Of a stretch of DNA of 64,000 nucleotides, positions 46,092 through 55,465 are shown in pieces. Location of the stretch: contig CAYQQR010000010.1 in assembly GCA_964420035.1 (NCBI GenBank), positions 1 through 64,000 of the forward strand, read 5' to 3'. The stretch is from CAYQQR01 sp964420035. Lineage in GTDB: Bacteria; Bacteroidota; Bacteroidia; Bacteroidales; SM23-62. The notes below the pieces were generated by a model that was not told the DNA's origin, made no database searches, and worked only from the letters and a program-made list of their open reading frames with translations. The position numbers and the translations under genes were made by a program. Every line of letters starts with the position of its first letter. Within the stretch, counting starts at the first letter, position 1.

Positions 46092-47582
46092 ATGAATCAT
46101 CAATCCTTAATCCGGTCGACCCTGGTTGGCAGCATCTTGATTACTGCACATACATTGTCCGCCCAGGAACAAAGGCCCAATATATTATTCATCTTAACGG
46201 ATGACCAGGCACCCTGGGCACTGGGTGTGTCCGGAGACCCCAATGCCAGTACACCCAATATGGACCGCTTGGCAGAGCAAGGTGTGTACCTGAGTAATGC
46301 TTTTATAACCACACCCGTTTGCAGTCCCTCCCGGGCCAGCATCATGACCAGCCGTTATGCCAGCGAATATGATATCCTTGATTTTATTCCCAACCCGGAT
46401 CATCGCTTGTATGATCCTGATTACAATCCGGGCCTGGATCCGCAAAGTGTGACCTTTGCCGAAGTATTAAAGGACGCAGGGTATGAAACGGGCCTGGTGG
46501 GAAAATGGCATCTGGGGGACTGGACGCTGACCGGGGATAAAAAATTTCATCCCACCCATCATGGCTTTGACTATTTTATGGGTCTTACCGGAGGGGGTAC
46601 GACTCCCGATGATCCGCCACTGGAAAAAAATGGAAAGGTTAAACAATTTAAAGGGCTGACTACGGATATACTTACCGATCATGCCATAGATTTCATTAAG
46701 AAAAATGCTGATAAGCCCTTCTTACTGTGTTTCAATACCAGGGCCCCCCATGGCAGATGGCTTCCCGTAGCTGAAGAAGACTGGGCCCCCTTCGATCAGA
46801 TGGATCCAATCGTTCCCAATCCTTCATACCCGGACCTGGATATTGACAAGGTAAAAAAGCAAATGCGGGAATACCTTGCCAGTACCCGGGGTGTAGACAG
46901 GAACCTGGGTAGGATCAGGACCCTGCTGGATGAACTGGACATTTCTGATCGTACCATCATTATATTCTTCTCCGATCATGGATACAATATGGGGCATAAC
47001 GGGATATGGCATAAAGGGAACGGCATCTGGATCACCAGGCACCGGCCCGAAGACACGGAGAATATTTCCGGCAAATACCGCCCCAACCTGTATGATAATT
47101 CGCTCAAGGTGCCGGCTATCGTATACTGGCCCGATGTGACCGAACCGGGGGCGGTCATCGATCATTCCATTACCAGTCTGGATCTATACCCAACCATCGT
47201 TGAAATGGCCGGTGCAGCCTTCCCTGAGGACCACATTGTTAGAGGAAGAAGTCTTGTACCCCTGTTGCAAGGGGAAGATACACCCGACTGGGACGACAAT
47301 GTATATAGTGAATACAGCATGATCAACTATTGCAATGCCTATATGCGTTCGTACCGGACACCGGAATGGAAGCTGGTCCCGGATTTCCTGAATCCCGAAC
47401 GCAATGAACTCTATCATATTGCATACGATCCTCAGGAGAACATTAATCTATTCAATGATCCGCGGGAAGAAATACAAAAAATTATTAGAGAATTAAAAAC
47501 TGCCATATTGCTGCAAATGAAAAAAGTCAATGATCCCCTTCTGGAAGAAGTGGAAGTAGATAAATATTATTACAGAAATTAG
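46092..47582 (+). CDS. S1-family sulfatase 1
   Basis: 496 residues, exported (signal ending HTLSAQ). The formylglycine motif is CSPSR with Cys77, and N-terminal metal ligands are in FILTDDQAPW. Further sulfatase landmarks are GKWHLGDW and the FSDHGYNMGHNG metal site. It hydrolyses sulfate esters, probably on a periplasmic oligosaccharide. Being Cys-type, it needs conversion to formylglycine by a maturase, which is not in this window. It is coupled to the BNR propeller upstream. Confidence 0.92.
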   Translation: MNHQSLIRSTLVGSILITAHTLSAQEQRPNILFILTDDQAPWALGVSGDPNASTPNMDRLAEQGVYLSNAFITTPVCSPSRASIMTSRYASEYDILDFIPNPDHRLYDPDYNPGLDPQSVTFAEVLKDAGYETGLVGKWHLGDWTLTGDKKFHPTHHGFDYFMGLTGGGTTPDDPPLEKNGKVKQFKGLTTDILTDHAIDFIKKNADKPFLLCFNTRAPHGRWLPVAEEDWAPFDQMDPIVPNPSYPDLDIDKVKKQMREYLASTRGVDRNLGRIRTLLDELDISDRTIIIFFSDHGYNMGHNGIWHKGNGIWITRHRPEDTENISGKYRPNLYDNSLKVPAIVYWPDVTEPGAVIDHSITSLDLYPTIVEMAGAAFPEDHIVRGRSLVPLLQGEDTPDWDDNVYSEYSMINYCNAYMRSYRTPEWKLVPDFLNPERNELYHIAYDPQENINLFNDPREEIQKIIRELKTAILLQMKKVNDPLLEEVEVDKYYYRN

Positions 47583-47591
47583 TTTATTTAA

Positions 47592-47698
47592 AGGTGTTTT
47601 GTCGAATAGAGAGATGCTCAAAGTCTGGAATATTTGTAGTTTGGATGGTCAGCTTTCAATTTGTTACGAACTAATGCAACCAGGCAGTAAGCGATCAT
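47592..47698 (-). pseudogene. Transposase C-terminal relic, copy A
   Basis: On the minus strand the frame reads MIAYCLVALVRNKLKADHP, then meets a stop after KYSRL, with recognisable decayed continuation. It aligns with the better-kept relic at 49001-49195 (KADRPTYEILQIL, then SISLLNKTP). At DNA level 47592-47662 and 49109-49180 are clearly homologous. The YCLVA..NKLK..R..YEILQIL form resembles the C-terminal end of IS4-type DDE transposases of Bacteroidota (recalled, not searched). The rest of 47583-47975 shows no supported gene. Confidence 0.65.
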
Positions 47699-47975
47699 TG
47701 CTGAGTAAACCTGAATTTTCACTGCATTCAGTATCGTTTCCCAAAATCGTGACCTTCAGGGAAGAGAAAATATTTTTCGGCCATTGTGTTTATTGTATTG
47801 CAGTGGCCGATTTCGGGAATTCTTCAGACGCTGACCTGATCGTGGCACAAGAGAATAGGGCCTATTACAATTTTAAAAAGGAAAATGTGCCTTTTATTTC
47901 GGTACTCTGAGTACTAAATTTTATTGTACTGGAATGAAGATTTCAACCAAATATTAAATCATAAAATTAACTGTT

Positions 47976-48989
47976 ATGAAAATTAATATTAGTAGAAGTA
48001 GTATACAATTCTGTCTGGCATTTTTGATTCTGTTTGTGTGTTTGATTTTTGGATGTAATGTTTCCGAAAAGGATAAAACGGTTCGTTTTGGGGTTTGTGC
48101 AGATCCGCACAGGGATATTATGCATGATGTTGATTTGCGTCTGAGGACCTTTGTGCGCACCATGAATGAAGCAGAGGTCGACTTTATCATCCAACTTGGT
48201 GATTTTTGCCACCCCCAGGTATATAATGAACCCTTTCTGGATATTTGGGATTCTTTTGATGGTCCGGCCTATCACGTTCTGGGGAACCATGATATGGATA
48301 ATTTCATGGGCGAAAAATTTTCCAAGGAGCATGCAGTGAAATTCTTTGGAATGGGAAATGCCTACTATTCTTTTAAAACGAAAGGATTTCATTTTATTAT
48401 ACTGGATGCCAATGAAACAAAAGGGCCCTTGATCGACGGATCCAGCGCCTATATCGGGAGCGAACAAAAGAATTGGCTGAAAGCTGAACTTGAATCCAAC
48501 CAATTACCGGCATTGATTTTTTCACACCGGAGCTTTCTGAGGAGCATAAAAAATGGTTATGAAGTAAGGCTATTATTTGAACAAATCAACAATAAGTCCC
48601 CAAAAAAGAAAGTGATCGCCTGCTTTAACGCGCACTATCATCTTGACCAGGTGACAACGCTGAATGGGATATATTATATAGATATTAACAGTATGTCATA
48701 TCATTTTTTAGGTCGGGATTATATTTCCCGGGAGCGATATGGACGCAGGATGGACAAGTTATTTTATAAAATCCAGGAACTAGCTCCCTATAAGGATCCC
48801 CTGTTTGCTGTAGTAACCGTAAAAACTGATGGATCAATAATAGTCGAAGGTGTCGAAAGCGAATGGGTGGGGCCTTCACCACAGGAGTTGGGTTGCCAAA
48901 AAGATGTTTATGTATATGATGAAACTACCGGACAATTATTAAATGCTGTTCCAAGAATAGCAAACAGGTATCTGAAGTCTTTGGAATAA
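47976..48989 (+). CDS. Calcineurin-like metallophosphoesterase lipoprotein
   Basis: 337 residues. The lipobox is near CLIFGC. All five metallophosphoesterase blocks are visible: CADPHRD (D-x-H), IQLGDF (GD), LGNHDMD (GNHD), IFSHRS (H) and NAHYHLD (H-x-H). It should hydrolyse phosphate mono- or diesters outside the cytoplasm. It is a single gene between two relics of the same transposase and looks more AT-rich than the sulfatase genes, which suggests that it arrived by transfer. The substrate is unknown. Confidence 0.85.
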   Translation: MKINISRSSIQFCLAFLILFVCLIFGCNVSEKDKTVRFGVCADPHRDIMHDVDLRLRTFVRTMNEAEVDFIIQLGDFCHPQVYNEPFLDIWDSFDGPAYHVLGNHDMDNFMGEKFSKEHAVKFFGMGNAYYSFKTKGFHFIILDANETKGPLIDGSSAYIGSEQKNWLKAELESNQLPALIFSHRSFLRSIKNGYEVRLLFEQINNKSPKKKVIACFNAHYHLDQVTTLNGIYYIDINSMSYHFLGRDYISRERYGRRMDKLFYKIQELAPYKDPLFAVVTVKTDGSIIVEGVESEWVGPSPQELGCQKDVYVYDETTGQLLNAVPRIANRYLKSLE

Positions 48990-49000
48990 TTATATGTGAT

Positions 49001-49195
49001 TTACTGTATTTTAACATGAGTATCGGACTTAATCCAGCTGATTTTTAGCTGCTTATCATTTAGTTCTTTGAAATCTTTGTAATTCTGATTTGTAAGAAGC
49101 TCATTAATAGGTGTTTTGTTGAGTAGAGATATGCTCAAAATCTGCAATATTTCATAGGTTGGACGGTCAGCTTTTAATTTCAAATCGTCAGGCAC
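49001..49195 (-). pseudogene. Transposase C-terminal relic, copy B
   Basis: An intact 64-codon frame preserving the C-terminal end of a transposase: LKADRPTYEILQIL, SISLLNKTPINELL and ELNDKQLKIS. The N-terminal catalytic part is absent. It has the same orientation as the relic at 47592-47698. Together the two flank the metallophosphoesterase gene. The rest of 48990-49291 holds no gene and would contain the promoter of the symporter operon. Confidence 0.65.
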
Positions 49196-49291
49196 TCAAA
49201 ATATTCTACAAGCCAGATATTTCAAGGATTTTAAAGAACGCTATATTAATTTAATTGGACACTAATTTTACGTTATCATAAATTTATTCCT

Positions 49292-50788
49292 ATGGAGAGT
49301 CCGGACCTGATCGTTTTTTTCGTTTATCTTGCCGGTATTACTGTTTTCGGCGGATCCTTTTTCAGGAAGAATAAAACCTCTTCCGCGTTTACCCTGGGGA
49401 ACAGAAATATTCCACGACTGGTGGTTACTTTGTCCATCTTTGCAACCTTTGTATCCAGCATATCCTATCTCGCCCTGCCGGGCAATGCTTACCTGACCAA
49501 CTGGAACGCATTTGTTTTCAGCCTATCCCTGCCCATAGCGGCCCTGGTGGCCATCTATGTTTTCGTCCCCCTGTATCGCAAGGTGAACAGTCCTTCGGCT
49601 TATACCTACCTGGAAAATCGATTCGGCCCCTGGGCCCGGATCTACGCTTCGATAAGCTATTTTCTGACTCAATTAATGCGAATCGGTACCATACTTTATC
49701 TTTTAGCACTCACCATCAATTCCATATTTGGATGGAACATCGCCACGGTCATTATCGTCACCGGAGTGGTTGTGATGATATACTCCATGCTGGGTGGAAT
49801 ACAGGCGGTGGTATGGACCGATGCCATTCAGGCCATTATCCTGATCATGGGAGCCCTGGTTTGCGCGGCTTACATCCTGTTCAGCATGCCCGAAGGACCG
49901 GGGCAAATGTTCAGCATAGCTGCCGCAGAGAATAAATTCAGTCTGGGCAGTTTTGGCCTGGACCTTTCCGAATCCACCTTCTGGGTCGTTCTGGTCTACG
50001 GGATCTTCATCAATCTTCAAAACTACGGTATCGACCAGAACTATGTTCAGCGGTACATTGCTTCTAAATCGGACAAGGATGCCAAAAGGTCGGCCTTCAG
50101 TGGGGGAATGCTCTATATCCCGGTTTCCCTCTTGTTTTTATTTATCGGAACCGCACTGTTTTCGTTTTATCAATCCGGTGCAGCCCAATTGCCCCCGGAA
50201 TTACAGGATCCCACTAAAAGCGACGGGGTATTCCCCTATTTCATCGTCCATGAGCTGCCTGTGGGTATTACGGGCTTGCTGATCGCATCCATATTTGCTG
50301 CAGGCATGAGTACGATCTCGACCAGCTATAATAGTTCGGCCACGGTCTTTCTCACAGACTATTACAAGCGTTTCTTCAAGAAATCAGCCTCAGATAAACA
50401 GGCAATGCGTGTACTGTATATTTCTTCAGCCGTGATCAGTATTTGCGGGATCCTCATCGCTCTGGCCATGATCAATGTGAAAAGCGCCCTGGATGCCTGG
50501 TGGAAACTGGCTTCTGTATTCAGTGGGGGGATGCTCGGCTTGTTCCTGCTGGGTGTTTTAACCAGGCACAAGAATACCGTCGGGGCCATTATCGGAGTGA
50601 TAGCAGGTTTGGGGATCATCGTCTGGCTGAGCCTTTCCAACCTGCTGCTCACGGAAGAAGCCCTTGGTAACCAGTTCCATACCTATTTGACCATCGTATT
50701 CGGAACGACGACGATTTTCCTGGTTGGGTTCCTCTTCACCCTTTTCAGGAAAAGAAAAAAAGAAGTGGATGAAAAAATGCACATTTAA
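49292..50788 (+). CDS. Sodium:solute symporter (SSS family), sulfatase operon
   Basis: 498 residues, about 13 hydrophobic segments. SSS signatures are IFATFVSSISYLALPGNAY in TM2, SAYTYLENRFGPWAR, MLGGIQAVVWTDAIQ, and IASIFAAGMSTISTSYNSSATVF in TM8 with the sodium-binding Ser positions. It is the first gene of a nine-gene operon with sulfatases and L-fucose isomerase; the following gene starts 12 bases later. It probably imports a desulfated monosaccharide such as L-fucose or D-arabinose (inference). It is paralogous to the symporter at 15465. Confidence 0.88.
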   Translation: MESPDLIVFFVYLAGITVFGGSFFRKNKTSSAFTLGNRNIPRLVVTLSIFATFVSSISYLALPGNAYLTNWNAFVFSLSLPIAALVAIYVFVPLYRKVNSPSAYTYLENRFGPWARIYASISYFLTQLMRIGTILYLLALTINSIFGWNIATVIIVTGVVVMIYSMLGGIQAVVWTDAIQAIILIMGALVCAAYILFSMPEGPGQMFSIAAAENKFSLGSFGLDLSESTFWVVLVYGIFINLQNYGIDQNYVQRYIASKSDKDAKRSAFSGGMLYIPVSLLFLFIGTALFSFYQSGAAQLPPELQDPTKSDGVFPYFIVHELPVGITGLLIASIFAAGMSTISTSYNSSATVFLTDYYKRFFKKSASDKQAMRVLYISSAVISICGILIALAMINVKSALDAWWKLASVFSGGMLGLFLLGVLTRHKNTVGAIIGVIAGLGIIVWLSLSNLLLTEEALGNQFHTYLTIVFGTTTIFLVGFLFTLFRKRKKEVDEKMHI

Positions 50789-50800
50789 TTAACTATAGAT

Positions 50801-52210
50801 ATGTTGCTAAGATCCATTCCATGGATTGTATTCTGGTTTTTCTTCCTGGTCCAGGAACCGGCGGCCCAAAATCCCAAATCCCCAAAACCGAACATTATTT
50901 TTATCCTGGCAGACGACCTGGGATACGGGGATCCCGGTTGTTATGGGGGTACATTGATCGGGACACCGAACATTGACCGGTTGGCAGAGGAAGGCTTGCG
51001 CTTTACCCAGGCCTATGCCGGCGGGCCGGTGTGTACGCCATCCCGCTGTGTACTCATGACCGGATTGCATAACGGACACGGAGCTGCACGGGATAATGTT
51101 CCCCACTACCATACTTACCTGAAAAATGAAGATCTTACCGTGGCAGAACTGCTTAATGAAGCCGGATATACCTGTGGCGGTGTCGGAAAATGGTCCCTGG
51201 GAGATGCCGGTACGGAAGGTGCCGCAACCAAACAGGGTTTCGACATGTGGTTCGGATACCTCAACCAGGATCATGCACATTATTATTACACGGAATACCT
51301 GGATGACAGCTACAGGATCCATAATAACAATCGATTTGAATTTCCGGGTAACACCAAATCAAAAAAGCATTACAGTCATCATATGATCGCCGATCGTGCA
51401 CTCCAGTTCATCCGGGATAGTCATGATGAACCCTTCTTTCTTTATGCTGCCTTTACCTTACCTCATTTTTCAGCAATCACAGAAGATAAAGACCAGTTTG
51501 CGGTCCCTTCAACGGATCCTTATACAGGGGAACCATGGGATGAGCAATCCAGAAAATACGCGGCCATGGTCCATATGCTTGACAAAGATGTAGGGCGAAT
51601 CACGGACCTAATTGATGATCTGGGTCTTGCCGAAAACACCCTGATCATTTTCACCAGCGATAACGGGGGGCATCGTATCCTTTGGGAAGAATTTGACACT
51701 AATGGTCCGTTGAGAAGTTACAAACGGGACCTGACAGAAGGAGGCATCCGGGTACCCTTTATAGTTCGTTGGCCGGGGAAAGTACCGGCAGGAAAAACAA
51801 GTGATGAGCTTATTGCTTTCCAGGATATGATGCCCAGCTTTGCAGAACTGGCCGGTTGTAGTATTCCTAATAACACCGACGGCATTTCTGTTGTGCCTGC
51901 TCTAATGGGTAAAGAACTGAAAGAAGAACATCCTTATTTTTATTGGGATTACGGACACTGCCGGGAGCGCTATGACCAGGCTGTAAGAATGGGGCAATGG
52001 AAAGGGATCCGGCTTGGACAGGGCGGTAAGCTCCAACTGTACAACCTGGAAGAGGATATTGGTGAAACCAATGATGTGGCCGCACAATATCCCGGTATTG
52101 TAAAGGAAATTGAACGGATCATGGATACGGCCTTTGTTCCCAGTGAACGCTATCCGGTCGGTGAGTTGTATACCGGTGAACCGATCTGGAAGAAAGAAGA
52201 TAAAAAATAG
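50801..52210 (+). CDS. S1-family sulfatase (arylsulfatase A-like) 2
   Basis: 469 residues, with a hydrophobic export signal ending QEPAAQ. FILADDLGYGDPGCYGG carries the metal-binding Asp pair. The formylglycine motif is CTPSR with Cys78, followed by the activating CVLMTGLHNGHG. The second metal site is FTSDNGGH. The arylsulfatase-like ending (ETNDVAAQYPGIVKEIERI) is present. The target sulfate position is unknown; it lies between a symporter and a second sulfatase, so sequential desulfation of one glycan is likely. Confidence 0.92.
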   Translation: MLLRSIPWIVFWFFFLVQEPAAQNPKSPKPNIIFILADDLGYGDPGCYGGTLIGTPNIDRLAEEGLRFTQAYAGGPVCTPSRCVLMTGLHNGHGAARDNVPHYHTYLKNEDLTVAELLNEAGYTCGGVGKWSLGDAGTEGAATKQGFDMWFGYLNQDHAHYYYTEYLDDSYRIHNNNRFEFPGNTKSKKHYSHHMIADRALQFIRDSHDEPFFLYAAFTLPHFSAITEDKDQFAVPSTDPYTGEPWDEQSRKYAAMVHMLDKDVGRITDLIDDLGLAENTLIIFTSDNGGHRILWEEFDTNGPLRSYKRDLTEGGIRVPFIVRWPGKVPAGKTSDELIAFQDMMPSFAELAGCSIPNNTDGISVVPALMGKELKEEHPYFYWDYGHCRERYDQAVRMGQWKGIRLGQGGKLQLYNLEEDIGETNDVAAQYPGIVKEIERIMDTAFVPSERYPVGELYTGEPIWKKEDKK

Positions 52211-52220
52211 ACCAATCATT

Positions 52221-53678
52221 ATGAGACATTTGATCACGAGATTTTACCGGTTATTATCTGCTTTCATCTGCTTCTTTACCGGCAGTGTTATCCTGTCATC
52301 CTGTGCGGATGAAAAGCAGGACCAGCCCAACTTCCTGATCCTGCTGATCGATGACCTTGGAGCCATGGATATTGGCTGTTATGGACAGGAATATATAGAA
52401 ACACCAAATATTGACCGCCTGGCCTCCCAGGGAATGAGATGGACGAATGCTTATTCCTCCTGTCCTGTTTGTTCCCCTACAAGAGTTGCTCTTCTGACAG
52501 GGAAGAATCAGGCTCGTGTTCATTTCACGGGACATATAACCCGGATCGGGAGGCACCGGCATCCGGAAAACAGCAGGATCATTCCTCCTGATGACCTGAT
52601 GGACATTCCCCTGGATGAGGTCATTTTGCCCGAGGCTCTCAAGCCTGCCGGATACCAGACCATATCCATCGGTAAATGGCACGTGGGCCGGGAGGGATAC
52701 TGGCCGGTGGACCAGGGATTCGATGAAAATGTAGCGGGCTGGACCCACGGCATGCCGCCCAGTCATTTCTATCCCTACGAAAACCCGGACCAACCCTGGA
52801 ATGCATCCATTCCTACCCTGGAGGCAGGAGAGCCCGGGGAATATCTTACCGATCGCCTGACCGATGAAGCCATTGAATTCATCAAAAGAAACCAGGACGA
52901 GCCTTTTCTGTTGTACTTATCCCACTATGCGGTTCATACTCCCCTTCAGGCACCGGAACACCTGGTGGAGAAATACAAAGATATCGTTCAAGGAACCAGC
53001 ATCGATCCCGTTTATGCGGCCATGGTGGAAAGTGTTGATCAAAACACAGGTCGTTTGCTGGACCTGCTGGATGAGCTGGGTTTATCTGAAAATACGGTAG
53101 TGATCTTTGCATCCGATAACGGGGCTTTAGAGCCGGTTACCGATAACAGCCCCTTTCGCCGGGGAAAGGGTCACCTTTATGAAGGTGGACTCAGGGTGCC
53201 TTTCATCATGCGCTGGCCCGGTCACATCGAACAGGGATCGGTTAGCGAGAATCCTACAATCTCTCCCGATATTTATGCCACCATCGTTGATATAGCCGGA
53301 ACCGGGGCAAAACCCGGATCACCCCTGGACGGACGATCCCTGGTTGCTGATTTTAATGGTGAATCACCGGACACGACCATAGAGCTTTTCTGGTATTATC
53401 CCCATTATGCGCCCCAGGGCAATAAGCCCGGTGCTGCCATCCGCTCAGGAAAATATAAGCTGATCGAGTTCTATGATCCCGCGGGTGTAGAATTGTATAA
53501 TCTCGAAAATGATATTGGCGAAACCCTGGACCTTTCAGACTCACTGCCGGATGTAAAAGCTTCATTGCTCGAAAGACTGCATCGCAAACTTGAAGTGATG
53601 GATCCGGTCATGCATACCGTGAATCCTGATTATAATACTGATATTCAAAAACATAAACGAAAGATTGATGATGATTAA
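52221..53678 (+). CDS. S1-family sulfatase 3, lipoprotein
   Basis: 485 residues from the ATG at 52221. A longer frame back to 52110 overlaps the previous gene by 100 bases and is rejected. The lipobox is VILSSC (Cys28), so it is a lipoprotein. LLIDDLGAMDIGCYG carries the metal ligands. The formylglycine motif is CSPTR with Cys84. GKWHVGREG and FASDNGALEPV follow. The 3' end overlaps the start of the fucose isomerase gene, indicating translational coupling and a shared substrate. Confidence 0.92.
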   Translation: MRHLITRFYRLLSAFICFFTGSVILSSCADEKQDQPNFLILLIDDLGAMDIGCYGQEYIETPNIDRLASQGMRWTNAYSSCPVCSPTRVALLTGKNQARVHFTGHITRIGRHRHPENSRIIPPDDLMDIPLDEVILPEALKPAGYQTISIGKWHVGREGYWPVDQGFDENVAGWTHGMPPSHFYPYENPDQPWNASIPTLEAGEPGEYLTDRLTDEAIEFIKRNQDEPFLLYLSHYAVHTPLQAPEHLVEKYKDIVQGTSIDPVYAAMVESVDQNTGRLLDLLDELGLSENTVVIFASDNGALEPVTDNSPFRRGKGHLYEGGLRVPFIMRWPGHIEQGSVSENPTISPDIYATIVDIAGTGAKPGSPLDGRSLVADFNGESPDTTIELFWYYPHYAPQGNKPGAAIRSGKYKLIEFYDPAGVELYNLENDIGETLDLSDSLPDVKASLLERLHRKLEVMDPVMHTVNPDYNTDIQKHKRKIDDD

Positions 53679-55458
53679 AAATGCACAAACCTTAAAAGCC
53701 ACATTGCCAAAAGTTGGTATTCGTCCTGTTATCGATGCCCGTCTGGACGGGGTGCGGGAATCACTGGAAGATCAAACCATGAATATGGCCCGGAACGTGG
53801 CCGGACTGATCCGTTCCAGTCTTAAATATTACAATGGAGAGAATGTTGAATGCGTCATAGCGGATTCCACCATCGGAAGGGTTCCCGAAACCGCTGCATG
53901 CGATGAAAAATTCGATCAGGAAGGCGTTGGACTTACCATCACCGTGACCCCTTGCTGGTGCTATGGTACCGAAACTATCGACATGCATCCTACCCGGCCC
54001 AAAGCCATATGGGGTTTCAACGGAACGGAACGGCCGGGAGCGGTTTACCTGGCCGCTGCACTGGCAGGTCATGCCCAAAAAGGTCTCCCGGCATTCAGCA
54101 TCTATGGTTCCGAGGTCCAGGACAGCGACGACGAGTCCATACCCGCCGATGTGCAGGAAAAACTGCTTCGTTTCACCAAAGCCGGACTTGCAGTGGCCAT
54201 CATGGAAGGGAAATCCTACCTGTCCATCGGATCGGTCTCCATGGGTATTGCAGGATCGGTGATGCTCGAGGATATTTTCAGGGATTATCTCGGAATGCGC
54301 AATGAATATGTGGATATGAGCGAAGTGCATCGCAGGATGGAACTGGGTATCTATGATCCCGATGAATATGAAAAAGCCCTGTCCTGGACCAAAGAAAACT
54401 GCAAGGAAGGCCCGAACCTGAACGGGGAAGATAAGATAAAACCCCGCGAGCGGATGGATCAGGAGTGGGAGATGGTGGTTAAAATGGCTCTGATCTGCCG
54501 GGACCTGATGATCGGGAATCCCAAACTAAAAGAACTTGGTTTCGGAGAGGAAGCACTTGGTCACCATGCCATTGCAGCGGGTTTCCAGGGGCAGAGACAG
54601 TGGACCGACTATTTACCCAACGGGGATTTTATGGAGGCCATCCTCAACTCATCCTTTGACTGGAACGGCATCAGGAATCCCTTTATCATGGCTACTGAAA
54701 ACGACTCCCTGAACGGCCTGTCCATGTTATTCGGCTACCTGGTGACCAACCAGGCCCAGATCTTCTCCGATGTACGCACCTATTGGAGCCCTGAATCGGT
54801 TAAGCGGGTTACCGGTCATCAGCTAAAAGGAAAAGCGGAAAACGGATTCCTTCACCTGATCAATTCCGGTTCATCGGCCCTGGATGGAACGGGCCAGCAG
54901 GAGGTGGATGGGAAACCGGCCATGAAACCTTTCTGGGAGATCACAGAGGGAGAAGTCAATAAGTGCCTTGAAGCAACCGACTGGCCACCGGCCATGCTCG
55001 AATATTTCAGGGGAGGGGGCTATTCTTCTCATTTCGTTACCCGCGGTGAAATGCCCGTTACCATGTGCCGGATCAATGTGATCAAGGGCCTGGGCCCGGT
55101 CATGCAGATCGCCGAAGGGTGGACCGTGGAATTACCGGATAAGGTCCATGACACACTGGATAAACGGACCAACCCTACCTGGCCTACGACCTGGTTTGCT
55201 CCCAGGTTGACCGGAAAAGGGCCTTTCACCGATGTTTATTCGGTCATGGCCGACTGGGGTGCCAATCATGGTGCCTTCAGCTACGGTCATTACGGGGATG
55301 CGCTAATCACGTTGTGTTCCATGTTGCGGATCCCGGTGAGCATGCATAATGTGGAAGAAGGAAGGATCTTCAGGCCCAAAGACTGGAGTGCATTTGGCAT
55401 GGATCCGGAAGGGTCGGATTACCGGGCCTGTGACAATTGCGGTCCGCTTTATACATAA
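53668..55458 (+). CDS. fucI: L-fucose (D-arabinose) isomerase
   Basis: 596 residues from the ATG at 53668 (in-frame TTG at 53665 and ATG at 53671 also exist). It matches the FucI family over its length. The manganese ligands map to Glu344 (MATENDSLNG), Asp368 (IFSDVRTYW) and His534 (WGANHGAFSYGHYGD). It converts L-fucose to L-fuculose and also D-arabinose to D-ribulose, in the cytoplasm. It overlaps the preceding sulfatase gene by 11 bases. No fuculokinase or fuculose-phosphate aldolase is visible in the window, so the later steps must be elsewhere. Confidence 0.92.
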   Translation: MMIKNAQTLKATLPKVGIRPVIDARLDGVRESLEDQTMNMARNVAGLIRSSLKYYNGENVECVIADSTIGRVPETAACDEKFDQEGVGLTITVTPCWCYGTETIDMHPTRPKAIWGFNGTERPGAVYLAAALAGHAQKGLPAFSIYGSEVQDSDDESIPADVQEKLLRFTKAGLAVAIMEGKSYLSIGSVSMGIAGSVMLEDIFRDYLGMRNEYVDMSEVHRRMELGIYDPDEYEKALSWTKENCKEGPNLNGEDKIKPRERMDQEWEMVVKMALICRDLMIGNPKLKELGFGEEALGHHAIAAGFQGQRQWTDYLPNGDFMEAILNSSFDWNGIRNPFIMATENDSLNGLSMLFGYLVTNQAQIFSDVRTYWSPESVKRVTGHQLKGKAENGFLHLINSGSSALDGTGQQEVDGKPAMKPFWEITEGEVNKCLEATDWPPAMLEYFRGGGYSSHFVTRGEMPVTMCRINVIKGLGPVMQIAEGWTVELPDKVHDTLDKRTNPTWPTTWFAPRLTGKGPFTDVYSVMADWGANHGAFSYGHYGDALITLCSMLRIPVSMHNVEEGRIFRPKDWSAFGMDPEGSDYRACDNCGPLYT

Positions 55459-55465
55459 TTAAATC

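Noticed and set aside
47599..47910. 103-codon plus-strand frame between sulfatase 1 and the phosphoesterase
   Set aside because: It overlaps the transposase relic on the other strand, has no recognisable domain and no good start context.
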